Position numbers and translations under genes: made by a program. Positions 42,927 to 52,151 of a stretch of 55,434 nt of DNA are shown here, piece by piece (positions within the stretch are counted from its first letter, which is position 1; each line of letters begins with the position of its first letter). The notes beneath the pieces were generated by a model that had not been told where the DNA came from, made no database searches, and worked only from the letters and a program-made list of their open reading frames with translations. This DNA comes from Bacteroidales bacterium (GTDB lineage: Bacteria > Bacteroidota > Bacteroidia > Bacteroidales > Dysgonomonadaceae), in the NCBI GenBank assembly GCA_012838585.1, contig DUPB01000167.1, forward strand, positions 1 to 55,434. The letters are read 5' to 3'.

Positions 42927-43928
42927 TTAAAATGGGTTAAACGATTTTTTTAGCTTCTCCTCGTACTGCTTAAGCCCTTGGGCGAATAGTTCCAGCGCTT
43001 CCTCGAAGGAGCCGTAAAATTCTCCCCCCGCCGCGTTCAGGTGTCCCCCGCCATTGAAGAACTCGGCAGCAAGCTCGTTGCAGGGGAACGATTGTTGTGA
43101 GCGGAAGGAGAGCTTAACAAGGGCGTCCTCCTCCCGTATAAACGTGGAGAAGATGATGCCCTTGATGCTGAGCGGGAAGTTCGCGAACCCTTCGGTGTCC
43201 CCTTTATTGAACTCAAACTGGGCCTGGTCTTCCCGTGATAGGTAGAGGAGCGCCGAGTGTAGCTCCGGGTAGACCTCCATCCGCTGCGAGAGCATGAAGC
43301 CGAGCAGTCTGAAGCGCGATTCAGAGTAGTTGTGGAACACGTTGGCATAGATCTCGTCCTTATCGATTCCTTTCCGCAGGAGCAGGCTGATGATCTCGTA
43401 AATCTCGGGGTCGCTCGAGTTGAAGGTGAACCCCCCGGTATCGGTCATCATGCCACAGTAAATGCACTCCGCCTCTGCTTTCGTGAGATCGGGATAGGCA
43501 CCTGCCTGCTTCAGGAAACGGAACAGGAGCTCGCAGGTGGAGGCTATCTCCGGGTGGGAGATGGTGATGTCGAAACCCTCCCCCGGGAACGGGTGGTGGT
43601 CGATCAGCACTTTCTTGGCGGGCGACTCTTCAAGGGGGAGGGCCATCGGTTCTACCCGCTTAAAGAGGTTGAAATCCAAGCAGAAGATCAGGTCTGCCGA
43701 GGTGAGGATACGCTGTCCCGCCGGGGGATTGTACTCGTACACCTCCACCTCGTTGCTCCCTTCCATCCATCTCAGGAAGTGAGGGAAAGGGTTTGGGACG
43801 ATTACCCGCGTCCGCTTGCCCTGTCGTTTCAGGAAGTGGTACAGCGCGAGCGACGCGCCCAACGCATCACCGTCCGGCGAACGGTGCGTGGTGATTACGA
43901 TCTCCTGGGAGGCACGAATGGCTTCCAT
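42927..43928 (-). CDS. nrnA: DHH-DHHA1 phosphoesterase, NrnA-like nanoRNase/pAp phosphatase
   Basis: About 333 residues. DHH motifs: THRSPDGDALGA, CLDFN, IDHHPFPGEG, and the DHHA1 GGGHLNAAGG near the end. NrnA degrades 2-5-mer RNA and 3'-phospho-AMP. Start is uncertain: ATG 43928 leaves little before the first strand; an in-frame TTG at 43970, 19 nt after a -7 box at 43989-43996 (minus), is a fair alternative. It follows comEC by 69 bp. Confidence 0.88.
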   Translation of the reverse strand: MEAIRASQEIVITTHRSPDGDALGASLALYHFLKRQGKRTRVIVPNPFPHFLRWMEGSNEVEVYEYNPPAGQRILTSADLIFCLDFNLFKRVEPMALPLEESPAKKVLIDHHPFPGEGFDITISHPEIASTCELLFRFLKQAGAYPDLTKAEAECIYCGMMTDTGGFTFNSSDPEIYEIISLLLRKGIDKDEIYANVFHNYSESRFRLLGFMLSQRMEVYPELHSALLYLSREDQAQFEFNKGDTEGFANFPLSIKGIIFSTFIREEDALVKLSFRSQQSFPCNELAAEFFNGGGHLNAAGGEFYGSFEEALELFAQGLKQYEEKLKKSFNPF

Positions 43929-43996
43929 CACCTGATCCACTTTTTGTTGTTGAATGATGGGTGTAATCAATGGGATAACATTTTCTTGCAAAAATA

Positions 43997-45967
43997 CTAA
44001 TAAAAAATGGAATAGGCGCCATCTGCGGTTACATCGTGTACCGCGACGCCTAACTTGCCACACTCTGCTTGTAACCGGCGGGCCGCGTAGCGAGGGATAG
44101 AGCTATCCAGGACGATTACCTCGGGTTGGAATAGGTTGAGAAGCCGATTGACGTTAAAGTAGCGGTGTTCCGAAAGGATGAGCGCGTGTAGGGGGAACGG
44201 TTCTGCAGCATGGAATCGTTCGATCTCGCCATCGGAGAGTCTGAGGATGGCCTCCGTGGGATGTGGCAGCAGCCCGTTTCGCGGGACTTCCACGTAGTGG
44301 CGTCTTTTCTCCGCGAAAATGGCGATCTCGCTGGTTGAAGGCGTGTTAAAGACAACCAAGCGTGCCGGCTCACTGGTGAGGCGCTCGTGGCTGCCCATGA
44401 CGAAGAAGAGCAGCAGGGAGGTGAGGGCGACCAGTAGGGGGCGGGAGTGACAACTTACAAGGTGTCGTGCAAACAGGTAGAGGAAAAGTAAGAGAAAGAG
44501 GAGCCGCGGGAGGGAGAGGTACTGGTCGGTCACCTGCGCGAAGGGGAGCGTTTCGGTGAACTGTACCACCCACAACACGGTATTGATCAGCATCTTCAAT
44601 ACCCACCTGAACAGCGTTTCCAGCCACGAGAGTAAGGACGATTGGAGGAACGAGAAGAGTGATACGGCGACCAGGGGAACGGTAGCGTAGATAACGAGCG
44701 ATATCAGCGGTACGACCAACAGGTTCGCGAGGAAAAAATAGGTGGGGAAGGAACCGAAAAAGTAGAGAACCAAGGGGAATACGCCTATTTGCGCGGAGAG
44801 GGAGACGGTAGAGAGCTCCCAAAAGTACTTGGCTACCCGGTGGCGGGGGGTGTAAAGGAGGCGTAGCTTCGGTTGGAAATAAAGGATCGCGAAGACCGCC
44901 ATGAAGCTCATTAAGAAACTGACGTTAAACAAGCTAAATGGCTTGAACAGGAGGATGATAAATGCGGCCGCGGCCAGGGTGTTGTAGGTAAAGCCGGAAC
45001 GTTTCCCGATCCGTCCCACGCAGTAGATGGTCAGCATGAACGCGGCACGGGTAATGGGGGCTGACATCCCGGCAATCAGGGCGTAGGCCCATAGGGTGAG
45101 AATGACCAGGAGTTGCCGTGCCACGAACGGTCGCCCTCGCCTCCCTAAAAACGAGAAGAGGAAGTTGATGACCAGGTAGATGATGCCGACGTGCAGCCCG
45201 CTGACAGCCAGCACGTGCGCTGTGCCGGAGGCCCGGAATGCTTCTTGCAGGTCGTCCGAAAGGTAGGCTTTATATCCCAGGGTGATGGCCGATATGAACG
45301 CGAGCGCATCCGGGTCGAGTTGGAATGAGTGGTAAAAAGTCAGCACCTTGGCCCGGCAGCGTTGCGACAAAGTGGCGAGCGTGTGTAGTTGTCTCCCCGT
45401 TTTTCGCCAGTTGTTTGTTGGCACGTAAGCTGATCCGGCCACCCCCTTGATCTTCATGAAGCGCTGATAGTTGAAGTCGTCCGGGTTGCCAAAGTTTCGA
45501 AAGGGTTGCAACCTTGCCCGGAACACCAGTTCATCGCCGGGTGTGAGCAGTTGTGCCCGGTCGCTCTGCTGCAGGTAGAGGATAACCCGTTTCTCCACGG
45601 GGTACCCAATTTTCACGTGGCATGCTATGGAGCGTGGTTTCATTTCGGGGATATCGAGGAGCGTGCCGATGTAATAAGTCTCATCCCTGGTGAAGTCGGG
45701 TTCCGCTCTTTTCTCGTGTTCCCGGAATTGTAGGATGGCTATGAAGAAGAGGAAGAGCGAGGCACCCACCCCGAATAGCCAGCGTAGAGGGTAGCGCCAT
45801 TCCCCCTTAAGGAAAAATGAGAGTAGCATAAGCAGTACTCCCACGAGCGCCACGAGGGAGGAGAAACGTTTGCCAATGGGAAGGTAGGCCGCCACCACGA
45901 TACCGGCGATGACGGGAATGAGAAGGCGTAAAAAGGGTGTTTTACCAAATATGGTGGGTGTAGGCAT
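43997..45967 (-). CDS. comEC: ComEC/Rec2-family membrane protein
   Basis: 656 residues with many hydrophobic segments. N-terminal helices then a DUF4131-like OB region (about 90-190), then the Competence domain with ALTLGYKAYL-like FISAITLGYKAYL, GTAHVLAVSGLHVGIIYL and MSAPITRAAFML. The C-terminal soluble metallo-hydrolase domain is short and lacks its metal His motifs. It may take up single-stranded DNA; whether the cell is competent is unknown. It starts 6 bp after rpe. Confidence 0.9.
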   Translation of the reverse strand: MPTPTIFGKTPFLRLLIPVIAGIVVAAYLPIGKRFSSLVALVGVLLMLLSFFLKGEWRYPLRWLFGVGASLFLFFIAILQFREHEKRAEPDFTRDETYYIGTLLDIPEMKPRSIACHVKIGYPVEKRVILYLQQSDRAQLLTPGDELVFRARLQPFRNFGNPDDFNYQRFMKIKGVAGSAYVPTNNWRKTGRQLHTLATLSQRCRAKVLTFYHSFQLDPDALAFISAITLGYKAYLSDDLQEAFRASGTAHVLAVSGLHVGIIYLVINFLFSFLGRRGRPFVARQLLVILTLWAYALIAGMSAPITRAAFMLTIYCVGRIGKRSGFTYNTLAAAAFIILLFKPFSLFNVSFLMSFMAVFAILYFQPKLRLLYTPRHRVAKYFWELSTVSLSAQIGVFPLVLYFFGSFPTYFFLANLLVVPLISLVIYATVPLVAVSLFSFLQSSLLSWLETLFRWVLKMLINTVLWVVQFTETLPFAQVTDQYLSLPRLLFLLLFLYLFARHLVSCHSRPLLVALTSLLLFFVMGSHERLTSEPARLVVFNTPSTSEIAIFAEKRRHYVEVPRNGLLPHPTEAILRLSDGEIERFHAAEPFPLHALILSEHRYFNVNRLLNLFQPEVIVLDSSIPRYAARRLQAECGKLGVAVHDVTADGAYSIFY

Positions 45968-45973
45968 ATCGGG

Positions 45974-46624
45974 TTACAGCGCCTTCAACGCTTGGATAGC
46001 CCTTAAAGGATCGTCCGCGTTGAACACGTAGCTGCCCGCGACCAGTACGTTAGCCCCGGCTTCAACCAGTTTTTTCCCGGTTTCAAGGTTTACGCCACCG
46101 TCTACTTCGATGAGCGTGGATAAGTCCCGGCGGACGATCATCTCTTTGAGGCGGGCTACTTTCTCCAGGGAACTCTCGATGAACTGTTGTCCCCCGAAGC
46201 CAGGGTTCACCGACATGAGCAGCACCATATCCAGTTCGGGGAGAATCTCTTCCAGCACGCACACGGGCGTGTGGGGGTTAAGGGTGACCGCTGGCTTCAT
46301 CCCTTTCTGGCGAATCTGCTGCACCACCCGGTGGAGGTGGGGGCACGCTTCGTAGTGCACGTTCATGAAGGTGGAGCCGGTGGCCGCCACCTCATCGATG
46401 AACTTTTCCGGTTGCACGATCATCAGGTGGGTGTCCAGCGGTTTTTGGGTAACCTTTCTCAGGAGGCCGGTCAGGGCAAAACCGAACGAGAGGTTGGGTA
46501 CGAACACACCGTCCATTACATCCAAATGAATCCAGTCCGCTTCACTTCGGTTCAACATGTCAATATCTCTCTCGAGGTTTAAAAAGTCGGCCGCAAAGAG
46601 GGACGGCGCCACGATGGTACTCAT
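45974..46624 (-). CDS. rpe: Ribulose-phosphate 3-epimerase
   Basis: 216 residues, TIM-barrel epimerase of the pentose phosphate route. IVAPSLFAADFLNL, DWIHLDVMDGVFVPNLSFG, LMSVNPGFGGQ and EVDGGVNLETG show the metal His/Asp set. ATG 46624 is chosen over an extension to 46696 that crosses the promoter region. First gene of the long minus-strand run to secG. Confidence 0.96.
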   Translation of the reverse strand: MSTIVAPSLFAADFLNLERDIDMLNRSEADWIHLDVMDGVFVPNLSFGFALTGLLRKVTQKPLDTHLMIVQPEKFIDEVAATGSTFMNVHYEACPHLHRVVQQIRQKGMKPAVTLNPHTPVCVLEEILPELDMVLLMSVNPGFGGQQFIESSLEKVARLKEMIVRRDLSTLIEVDGGVNLETGKKLVEAGANVLVAGSYVFNADDPLRAIQALKAL

Positions 46625-46711
46625 GCTTCGTTGTCGTTTGAAATTCGTAAAAGGGGTGACCTGAATAGCCGCGGCCATTCGTGTAGCCGCCTGCATTCAG
46701 GAAATAGAAGC

Positions 46712-46743
46712 CAAAAATACATGAAAAAACTGCTTTTCACAAG
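46712..46743 (-). promoter_or_regulatory. Promoter of the rpe-to-secG run
   Basis: On minus: CTTG (46740-46743, one mismatch to TTTG), 20 bp, TATTTTTG (46712-46719). The start near 46705 leaves an 80-nt leader before rpe. Confidence 0.55.
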
Positions 46744-46887
46744 CGTAAGGGATAAAAAACCTTCTATATCGAGAATGAAACAGGTTTTCTAGAGCGAAGT
46801 GTCCCTGCAATGGGCCTTTTTCTTTAAGATTACCGGACATTTCGCGGAATATCCTCGTTCTCTTTAGTTGATGTACGGTAAAAAAGG

Positions 46888-46895
46888 TATATTTG
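46888..46895 (+). promoter_or_regulatory. -7 box of the GH20-like / ceramidase pair
   Basis: TATATTTG matches TAnnTTTG; TTTA at 46863-46866 with 21-bp spacing is a near -33 box. The start would fall about 15 nt before the gene. The 294-bp gap to rpe otherwise holds only the divergent rpe promoter. Confidence 0.55.
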
Positions 46896-46918
46896 TACTG
46901 TAATAAAATAATTTCATT

Positions 46919-48013
46919 ATGACAAACCGAAGAGATTTTATCAAGCAGATGACCGCAGTCGGTATCGCGGGTTCAATGCCGATTGTCATGCATGCACGGC
47001 CGGATAACCACAAAGCAGGTTCCGTGCGGGAAAACAGTGATCAACAGCGCATCTGGGCCAATCTTTTACACCTCAGCTACAACATGTGGGAAGATAACGT
47101 GCCGCTCAAGTACCGCGATGAAAATTACGTCTGCAGCACGTGTCAGGAGGCGAGGGAGTGGGCCCATCCCTACAGGTCGTTTTTGACTTTCGACGAGTCG
47201 ACATGGAACACGCTCCTTCAAGAGATGGCCAACGTGGGGATGAACATGGTGGTTCTGGATTTGGGAGATGGCGTTCAATATGAAAGTCACCCCGAGATAG
47301 CCGTGAAGAATGCATGGACAAAAGAGAAGTTAAGCTCCGAGCTGGCCAAGATGAGAAAGTTAGGATTGGAGCCTATTCCTAAATTGAATTTCGCCACCAC
47401 ACATGACGTGTGGATGGGAGAATATTCACGAATGGTCTCCACATCGACCTATTATAACGTTTGCCGAAACCTGATCAGTGAAGTGATTGAACTGTTTGAC
47501 ACCCCCCGCTTTTTCCATCTGGGCATGGATGAAGAAACGGCAGGCCACCAGGCTCGTTTCGACTACACCGTCATACGTCAAAACGATCTGTGGTGGGGAG
47601 ACCTCTACTTCTACATCGGCGAAGTGGAGAAAAAAGGGGTAAGGCCTTGGGTGTGGTCGGATTACGCTTGGCATAAACCGGAAGTTTTCTTCAGGAAAAT
47701 GCCCAAGTCAGTCCTGCAAAGTAACTGGTACTACGGGAGCGTGTTCGATGTAGAGAGATTGACAGAGCCGAACAAAACCTACGTGACGCTGTACGACGCT
47801 TTAGAAGAGCATGGCTTTGATCAAATACCGACAGGTAGCAACCACTCCAACGCGACAAACATGGAAGATACCGTGAAATACGGGAAAAGGGTCATCGACC
47901 CGTCAAGGCTTTTCGGCTTCATGACCGCCCCTTGGAGGCCTACCCTCGCCCCCTGCTTGGATAGACATAAAGAGGCCATCACTCAAATAGGAAGGGCCAT
48001 GAAAAATTATTAA
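46919..48013 (+). CDS. Tat-exported GH20-like TIM-barrel protein, probable glycosidase
   Basis: 364 residues, twin-arginine signal MTNRRDFIKQMTAVGIAG. The remainder looks like a glycoside-hydrolase barrel: MVVLDLGDGVQY, LGLEPIPKLNFATTHDVW and PRFFHLGMDEE (D204-E205), which sits where GH20 enzymes have HIGTDE. GH20's FHWHLTDxQGW block is not present, so it is at best a distant relative. Aromatic residues abound after residue 220 (NDLWWGDLYFY, SNWYYGS). The following ceramidase-like gene lies 31 bp downstream, likely co-transcribed. Base use is more AT-rich than neighbouring housekeeping genes, suggesting an acquired pair. Function unproven. Confidence 0.65.
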   Translation: MTNRRDFIKQMTAVGIAGSMPIVMHARPDNHKAGSVRENSDQQRIWANLLHLSYNMWEDNVPLKYRDENYVCSTCQEAREWAHPYRSFLTFDESTWNTLLQEMANVGMNMVVLDLGDGVQYESHPEIAVKNAWTKEKLSSELAKMRKLGLEPIPKLNFATTHDVWMGEYSRMVSTSTYYNVCRNLISEVIELFDTPRFFHLGMDEETAGHQARFDYTVIRQNDLWWGDLYFYIGEVEKKGVRPWVWSDYAWHKPEVFFRKMPKSVLQSNWYYGSVFDVERLTEPNKTYVTLYDALEEHGFDQIPTGSNHSNATNMEDTVKYGKRVIDPSRLFGFMTAPWRPTLAPCLDRHKEAITQIGRAMKNY

Positions 48014-48044
48014 TCCCACGCATACCTTTTAATTTGCTTACACT

Positions 48045-49523
48045 ATGAGGTTATTTACATTGCGCTTCTGTATGGTTGCATTGGTCATGATGGGCTTACC
48101 CGGAAAGGTGCACGCGGCAGCTATGCCTGTCAACGTAGGAACGGAACAACATGAACAAAAGGTTTTCAAGGCCGGTGCGGCAACGGCGAATATCACTCCG
48201 TTTCTTGGAGGTAAACTGATTGGTGAGTGGCATCAGCCGTCGGCCATTGAAGTGCATGATGAGTTGCATGCGCGTTGTTTGATGCTTGACGATGGCACCA
48301 CTAAGCTGGCTTTTGTCGTGACAGATCTTTTGGGTTTGAATCAGGACTTGATTGACGCGGCCAAAGGGTTGATCGCGGAGAGGATGGGTATCCCGCCCGC
48401 CAATATCCTTATTTCTGCTACCCATACCCACTCGGCTGCAAGTGCACTGGGAGCGGATGATCGGCGGCGCAATTGGAGTCTTGATCCATTTGACCGCTAT
48501 CAAGAGTTTGTGATTCACCGGATAGCCGATGTTGTACAGCTTGCCGCCCATCATTTGGAGCCCGCGCGGATAGGATGGGGAGTGGTTCCCGTTCCCGAAC
48601 ACGTTTTTGTTCGCCGCTGGAAAATGAAGGAGCCGGTTATTAACCCTTTCGGAGAATATGATCAGGTTGTGATGAATCCCGGGCACAACAACACCAATAA
48701 ATTGACTCCTGCTGCCGTGCCCGACCCCGATGTCTCTTTCATTTCGGTCAAATCGACTGAAGGGCGCCCCATAGCCCTGTTTGCAAACTATTCGCTCCAC
48801 TACGTGGGAGGAACGCTTCAGGGGCACATTTCAGCGGACTACTATGCTGTTTTTTGTGACCGTATTCGGGAGCTTTTTGGTGTTGAAGGAGGGCATCCCC
48901 CGTTTGTAGGGATCATGTCAAACGGCACTTCCGGTGATATCAATAACATCAACTACAGTGGCTCACCTGAGCAAAATGCACCTTATGAAAAAATGGGGCG
49001 GGTGGGCAGGGATGTCGCTCAAAAAGTATTTGACGCATCAAGGTCAATTGCTTATCACGACTGGGTGCCTTTGCAAGCTAAGCAAAAGGAGGTTGTTCTG
49101 AAAGTGCGAAAACCCGATACGAACATGGTTGAGCGGGCTAAAACCATTCTGGCCAGACCCGATTCGGTTAAGCCGGCACATTGGCTTGAGAAAACATACG
49201 CGGAAAGGACACTGAATCAACTGAAGAAGCCTGATCAGGTCTCTGCCTGTTTACAGGCATTCGGTATTGGTGATTTGGGTGTGGCGAGTATCCCATTTGA
49301 AGTGTTTGCCGAAATCGGATTGGAAGTTAAGGCAAAAAGCCCGTTCAGGCAGACGTTTGTCGTTGGTTTGGGAGGGGGTTACTGGGGGTATCTGCCGACA
49401 CCGGAACAACATGAGCTGGGAGGTTATGAAACCTGGCTGGGTACAAACAACGTTGAGCTTGGTGCGTCGGAAAAAATTGTAGCTGAACTATTGACACAGT
49501 TTTCATTGCTAAAAAGCGAGTGA
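48045..49523 (+). CDS. Neutral/alkaline ceramidase-like exported protein
   Basis: 492 residues, signal peptide ending near VHAAA (residue 26). FKAGAATANITPFLG and ATHTHSAAS match the N-terminal domain of neutral ceramidases, where the His residues bind zinc; NYSLHYVGG gives a further His and IMSNGTSGDINN the nucleophile-loop region. These amidases split ceramide to sphingosine and fatty acid, but many Bacteroidota members of the family act on unknown amides or esters; the protein is shorter than true ceramidases, which have a C-terminal Ig-like domain. A terminator-like hairpin follows. Pairing with a Tat GH20-like protein suggests glycolipid or glycan attack. Confidence 0.8.
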   Translation: MRLFTLRFCMVALVMMGLPGKVHAAAMPVNVGTEQHEQKVFKAGAATANITPFLGGKLIGEWHQPSAIEVHDELHARCLMLDDGTTKLAFVVTDLLGLNQDLIDAAKGLIAERMGIPPANILISATHTHSAASALGADDRRRNWSLDPFDRYQEFVIHRIADVVQLAAHHLEPARIGWGVVPVPEHVFVRRWKMKEPVINPFGEYDQVVMNPGHNNTNKLTPAAVPDPDVSFISVKSTEGRPIALFANYSLHYVGGTLQGHISADYYAVFCDRIRELFGVEGGHPPFVGIMSNGTSGDINNINYSGSPEQNAPYEKMGRVGRDVAQKVFDASRSIAYHDWVPLQAKQKEVVLKVRKPDTNMVERAKTILARPDSVKPAHWLEKTYAERTLNQLKKPDQVSACLQAFGIGDLGVASIPFEVFAEIGLEVKAKSPFRQTFVVGLGGGYWGYLPTPEQHELGGYETWLGTNNVELGASEKIVAELLTQFSLLKSE

Positions 49524-49524
49524 T

Positions 49525-49553
49525 CGGGGATAAATGACATCCCGTCCTTTTTT
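49525..49553 (+). terminator. Probable intrinsic terminator after the ceramidase-like gene
   Basis: GGGAT (49527-49531) pairs with ATCCC (49539-49543) around a 7-base loop, extended by C/G pairs, followed within 5 bp by six T's. The stem is short. Confidence 0.5.
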
Positions 49554-49601
49554 GAGGAAAAGAGTGTTGGGGGTTGCCGACAAAAGGAATCGGTTGCGGA
49601 G

Positions 49602-49763
49602 TTAATTGAGGATGAAGATGTTGTCGGGCAAGGGAAACTCCCTTATCGTGTGGCTGCATCGGGCAAACTGCTTGATTACCTCCAACGTCACTTTTGCCGG
49701 TTTCGTCTCCAACCGATGCGAGGGATAGGTCTCGCCTCTATTCTTGGGCTTGTAGTCGTCCAT
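49602..49763 (-). CDS. Small hypothetical protein, 53 residues
   Basis: An ATG at 49763 opens 53 codons ending at 49602, within the otherwise empty 375 bp between the ceramidase-like gene and the thioredoxin gene. The protein begins MDDYKPKNRGETYPSHR and ends PDNIFILN; it is charged, without membrane segment, and codon use (AAG, GAG, ACC, CTC) resembles neighbouring genes. I think short proteins of this look occur in Bacteroidales but cannot verify it. A shadow ORF is the alternative. Confidence 0.45.
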   Translation of the reverse strand: MDDYKPKNRGETYPSHRLETKPAKVTLEVIKQFARCSHTIREFPLPDNIFILN

Positions 49764-49898
49764 CTGCGCGTATTTCTGTAGATGTAAAACGGAGGAGCTT
49801 CGCCTTTATTGTTATCGATGCAAAAAAAGGTAAAAAGTCGGTCTTACACGCTCAATTTGCCTATCTTCGCGTAGGTCTAACGTTTAAAATGAAACGAA

Positions 49899-51011
49899 AT
49901 GAGAAAAATATTCAATTTGATCATACTGGGTCTGTTGTTGATCTCCTGCCAAGCCAACAGCCGGTACACGATTCAGGGTACCGTGGCCGATGAGGCGTAC
50001 GAGGGTACCAATGTATATTTGCAACGGATGACGGCCGACGCGATGGAGAACATCGACACGGCGATCGTGCTTGATGGTTCGTTCACTTTCACAGGTTCGG
50101 TAGATTCAGCGGTCCTGCGGCTCATTGCTTTGGATGAGTCGTTGCAATCGAAGCGAAGAGCAAGTGTGCCAATTCTACTGGAGCCGGGGACCTTGACGGT
50201 AGCATTTGATTCCGTCGTGACCGTAACCGGTACCGCGGTGAACGATGCTTATACTACTTTTAGGGTGAAACAGCAAGAAGTTGGTCTGGCACTTCGCACT
50301 ACCTTTGAAAACTATAACAAGGCGAAGCAGGAAGGTACGCTGACCGATTCGATGGAGGAGCAAGTACGGAGCGACTTTGATCGCCTCAACGGCGAATTGG
50401 TAGGATCGCTTTTTGCCTTCACCAAGGAGAATATGGGGAACGAGCTGGGTAAGCACCTGTTTATCACCTCCCACTCCAGGTTCGAGCCGGAGCAGCAGCA
50501 GGAGTTGCTGGACTTGGCCGATGATGCCTTCAAGGCTCGTGAAGATGTGGGTCGTGTGATCAAGCGGTTGGAAAACCTGGCCAACGTGGCGATTGGTAAA
50601 CCGTTCGTCGATATTACCTCGAAGGACCCGAAGGGAAATGAGGTGTCACTATCCGATTACGCGGGTAAAGGGAAGTACGTGTTGGTCGATTTTTGGGCGG
50701 CGTGGTGTGGACCTTGCCGCAACGAGATGCCCCATGTGGTGGCCGCGTACGAGAAGTACAAGGCGAAAGGGTTCGAGGTGGTTGGCGTGTCGCTGGACCG
50801 TACACAAGAGGAGTGGACGAAGGGTATTAGTGACCTGAAGATGACCTGGCCACAGATGTCCGACCTAAGCTTTTGGAAAAGCCCCGCGGTAGAGGCATAC
50901 GCCATTCGGGGGATTCCCCATACCGTGCTTCTTGACCCGGATGGGGTAATTATCGCGAAAGACCTGAGGGGTGAGGAGCTGGATAAAAAGTTGGCCGAGC
51001 TGATGCCTTAA
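49899..51011 (+). CDS. TlpA-like thioredoxin lipoprotein with DUF4369 domain
   Basis: 370 residues. Lipoprotein signal MRKIFNLIILGLLLISC, an N-terminal DUF4369 beta domain (about 22-130, YTIQGTVADEAYEGTNVYLQ), a helical linker, and a C-terminal thioredoxin domain with VDFWAAWCGPCRNEMP (active CGPC) and the cis-Pro in RGIPHTVLLDP. Such proteins reduce periplasmic disulfides in Bacteroidota; substrates are unknown. The amidase gene starts 15 bp downstream. Confidence 0.92.
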   Translation: MRKIFNLIILGLLLISCQANSRYTIQGTVADEAYEGTNVYLQRMTADAMENIDTAIVLDGSFTFTGSVDSAVLRLIALDESLQSKRRASVPILLEPGTLTVAFDSVVTVTGTAVNDAYTTFRVKQQEVGLALRTTFENYNKAKQEGTLTDSMEEQVRSDFDRLNGELVGSLFAFTKENMGNELGKHLFITSHSRFEPEQQQELLDLADDAFKAREDVGRVIKRLENLANVAIGKPFVDITSKDPKGNEVSLSDYAGKGKYVLVDFWAAWCGPCRNEMPHVVAAYEKYKAKGFEVVGVSLDRTQEEWTKGISDLKMTWPQMSDLSFWKSPAVEAYAIRGIPHTVLLDPDGVIIAKDLRGEELDKKLAELMP

Positions 51012-51026
51012 GATTAAGAGCCTGAC

Positions 51027-52151
51027 ATGAATAGACGATTCGAGCGAGCAAGCAGCAGGCCTCCCTGTAGGGGCCTGTTGCTGCTTTGCTGTCTCTTCGT
51101 TTTACTTCCTTTCTCGGGTACGCTTTGGGCTCAAGAGCGGCCGTTCACGGTGATTATTGACCCCGGCCACGGGGGCAAAGACCCGGGTGCGGTGGGTGCC
51201 ACCTCCAAGGAAAAGGATATCGTTTTGTCGGTGGGACTTAAGCTGGGACGGATGATCGAGAAGGGGCATCCCGATGTGAGGGTGTTATATACACGCGACG
51301 AGGATCGCTTCGTGGAGTTGAACAAGCGAGCCGATATCGCCAACAAGGCGAAGGGTGACCTCTTTGTCTCCATCCACTGCAACGCGGTGGATCGGCGACG
51401 GACCTCTCCACGGGGAGTGGAGACGTTTGTCCTGGGGTTGCACCGTAGCAAGGACAACCTGGATGTGGCGAAAGCGGAGAACGCGGTCATCATGTACGAG
51501 GAGGACTACTCGGTGAAGTACGAGGGGTTTAACCCCAACGAGCCGGAATCGTACATCATCTTCGAGTTCATGGCCAACGAGTTTCTTGACCAGAGCGTGC
51601 GCTTCGCGACAATGGTCCAGAACCAACTGGTGTCGAACTCTAAGCGGGAGAACAGGGACGTGCGTCAAGCCGGTTTCCTGGTGCTGCGGGAGGTGGCCAT
51701 GCCAAGCGTCCTCATCGAGCTGGGCTATATCAGCCACCGCCAGGAGGAGAGTTACCTGAAAAGCGAGAGCGGGCAAACCTCACTCGCGACCTCTATCTAT
51801 AACGCCTTCAATCAGTACAAGAGGGAACATGACAAAAAGAGCCACGTCTTTGGTAGCACCGGTAACAACATTCCATCGTCTGCAGGGAGCACTACGTTGA
51901 ACCAAGGTGTTGCTCCCGGTGCGAAGGAGTACCGGGTGCAGTTCTTGACCTCTTCACGCAAATACGATAGCGGGGCCTCCGTGTTCAAGGGGTTGCATCC
52001 GGTTGATGTCTACAAAGAGGGCACGATATATAAGTACACGTTTGGCAGTACTACGAGCCTCGAGGAGAGTCAAAGGACACTCCTCGAGGTGCGGAAAAAA
52101 TTCAAGGATGCTTTTATCGTCGAATTTGTTGACGGGAAGCGTGTGAAGTAG
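51027..52151 (+). CDS. N-acetylmuramoyl-L-alanine amidase with SPOR-like C-terminus
   Basis: 374 residues. Signal peptide to about residue 35 (FSGTLWAQ). Amidase_3 domain: IIDPGHGGKDPGAVG (zinc His), the Glu in VETFVLG, FVSIHCNA (zinc His) and PSVLIELGYISH (catalytic Glu), so the zinc site is complete. A Ser/Gly linker leads to a C-terminal SPOR-like segment (YRVQFLTSSRKYDSG to IVEFVDGKRVK) that would bind denuded septal glycan. It cleaves the peptide from MurNAc at division, generating the sugars that AmgK/MurU-like genes might salvage. Confidence 0.94.
   Translation: MNRRFERASSRPPCRGLLLLCCLFVLLPFSGTLWAQERPFTVIIDPGHGGKDPGAVGATSKEKDIVLSVGLKLGRMIEKGHPDVRVLYTRDEDRFVELNKRADIANKAKGDLFVSIHCNAVDRRRTSPRGVETFVLGLHRSKDNLDVAKAENAVIMYEEDYSVKYEGFNPNEPESYIIFEFMANEFLDQSVRFATMVQNQLVSNSKRENRDVRQAGFLVLREVAMPSVLIELGYISHRQEESYLKSESGQTSLATSIYNAFNQYKREHDKKSHVFGSTGNNIPSSAGSTTLNQGVAPGAKEYRVQFLTSSRKYDSGASVFKGLHPVDVYKEGTIYKYTFGSTTSLEESQRTLLEVRKKFKDAFIVEFVDGKRVK

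Noticed and set aside
48096-48827. 243-codon frame on minus inside the ceramidase-like gene
   Set aside because: Shadow of a recognisable family member; no upstream signals.
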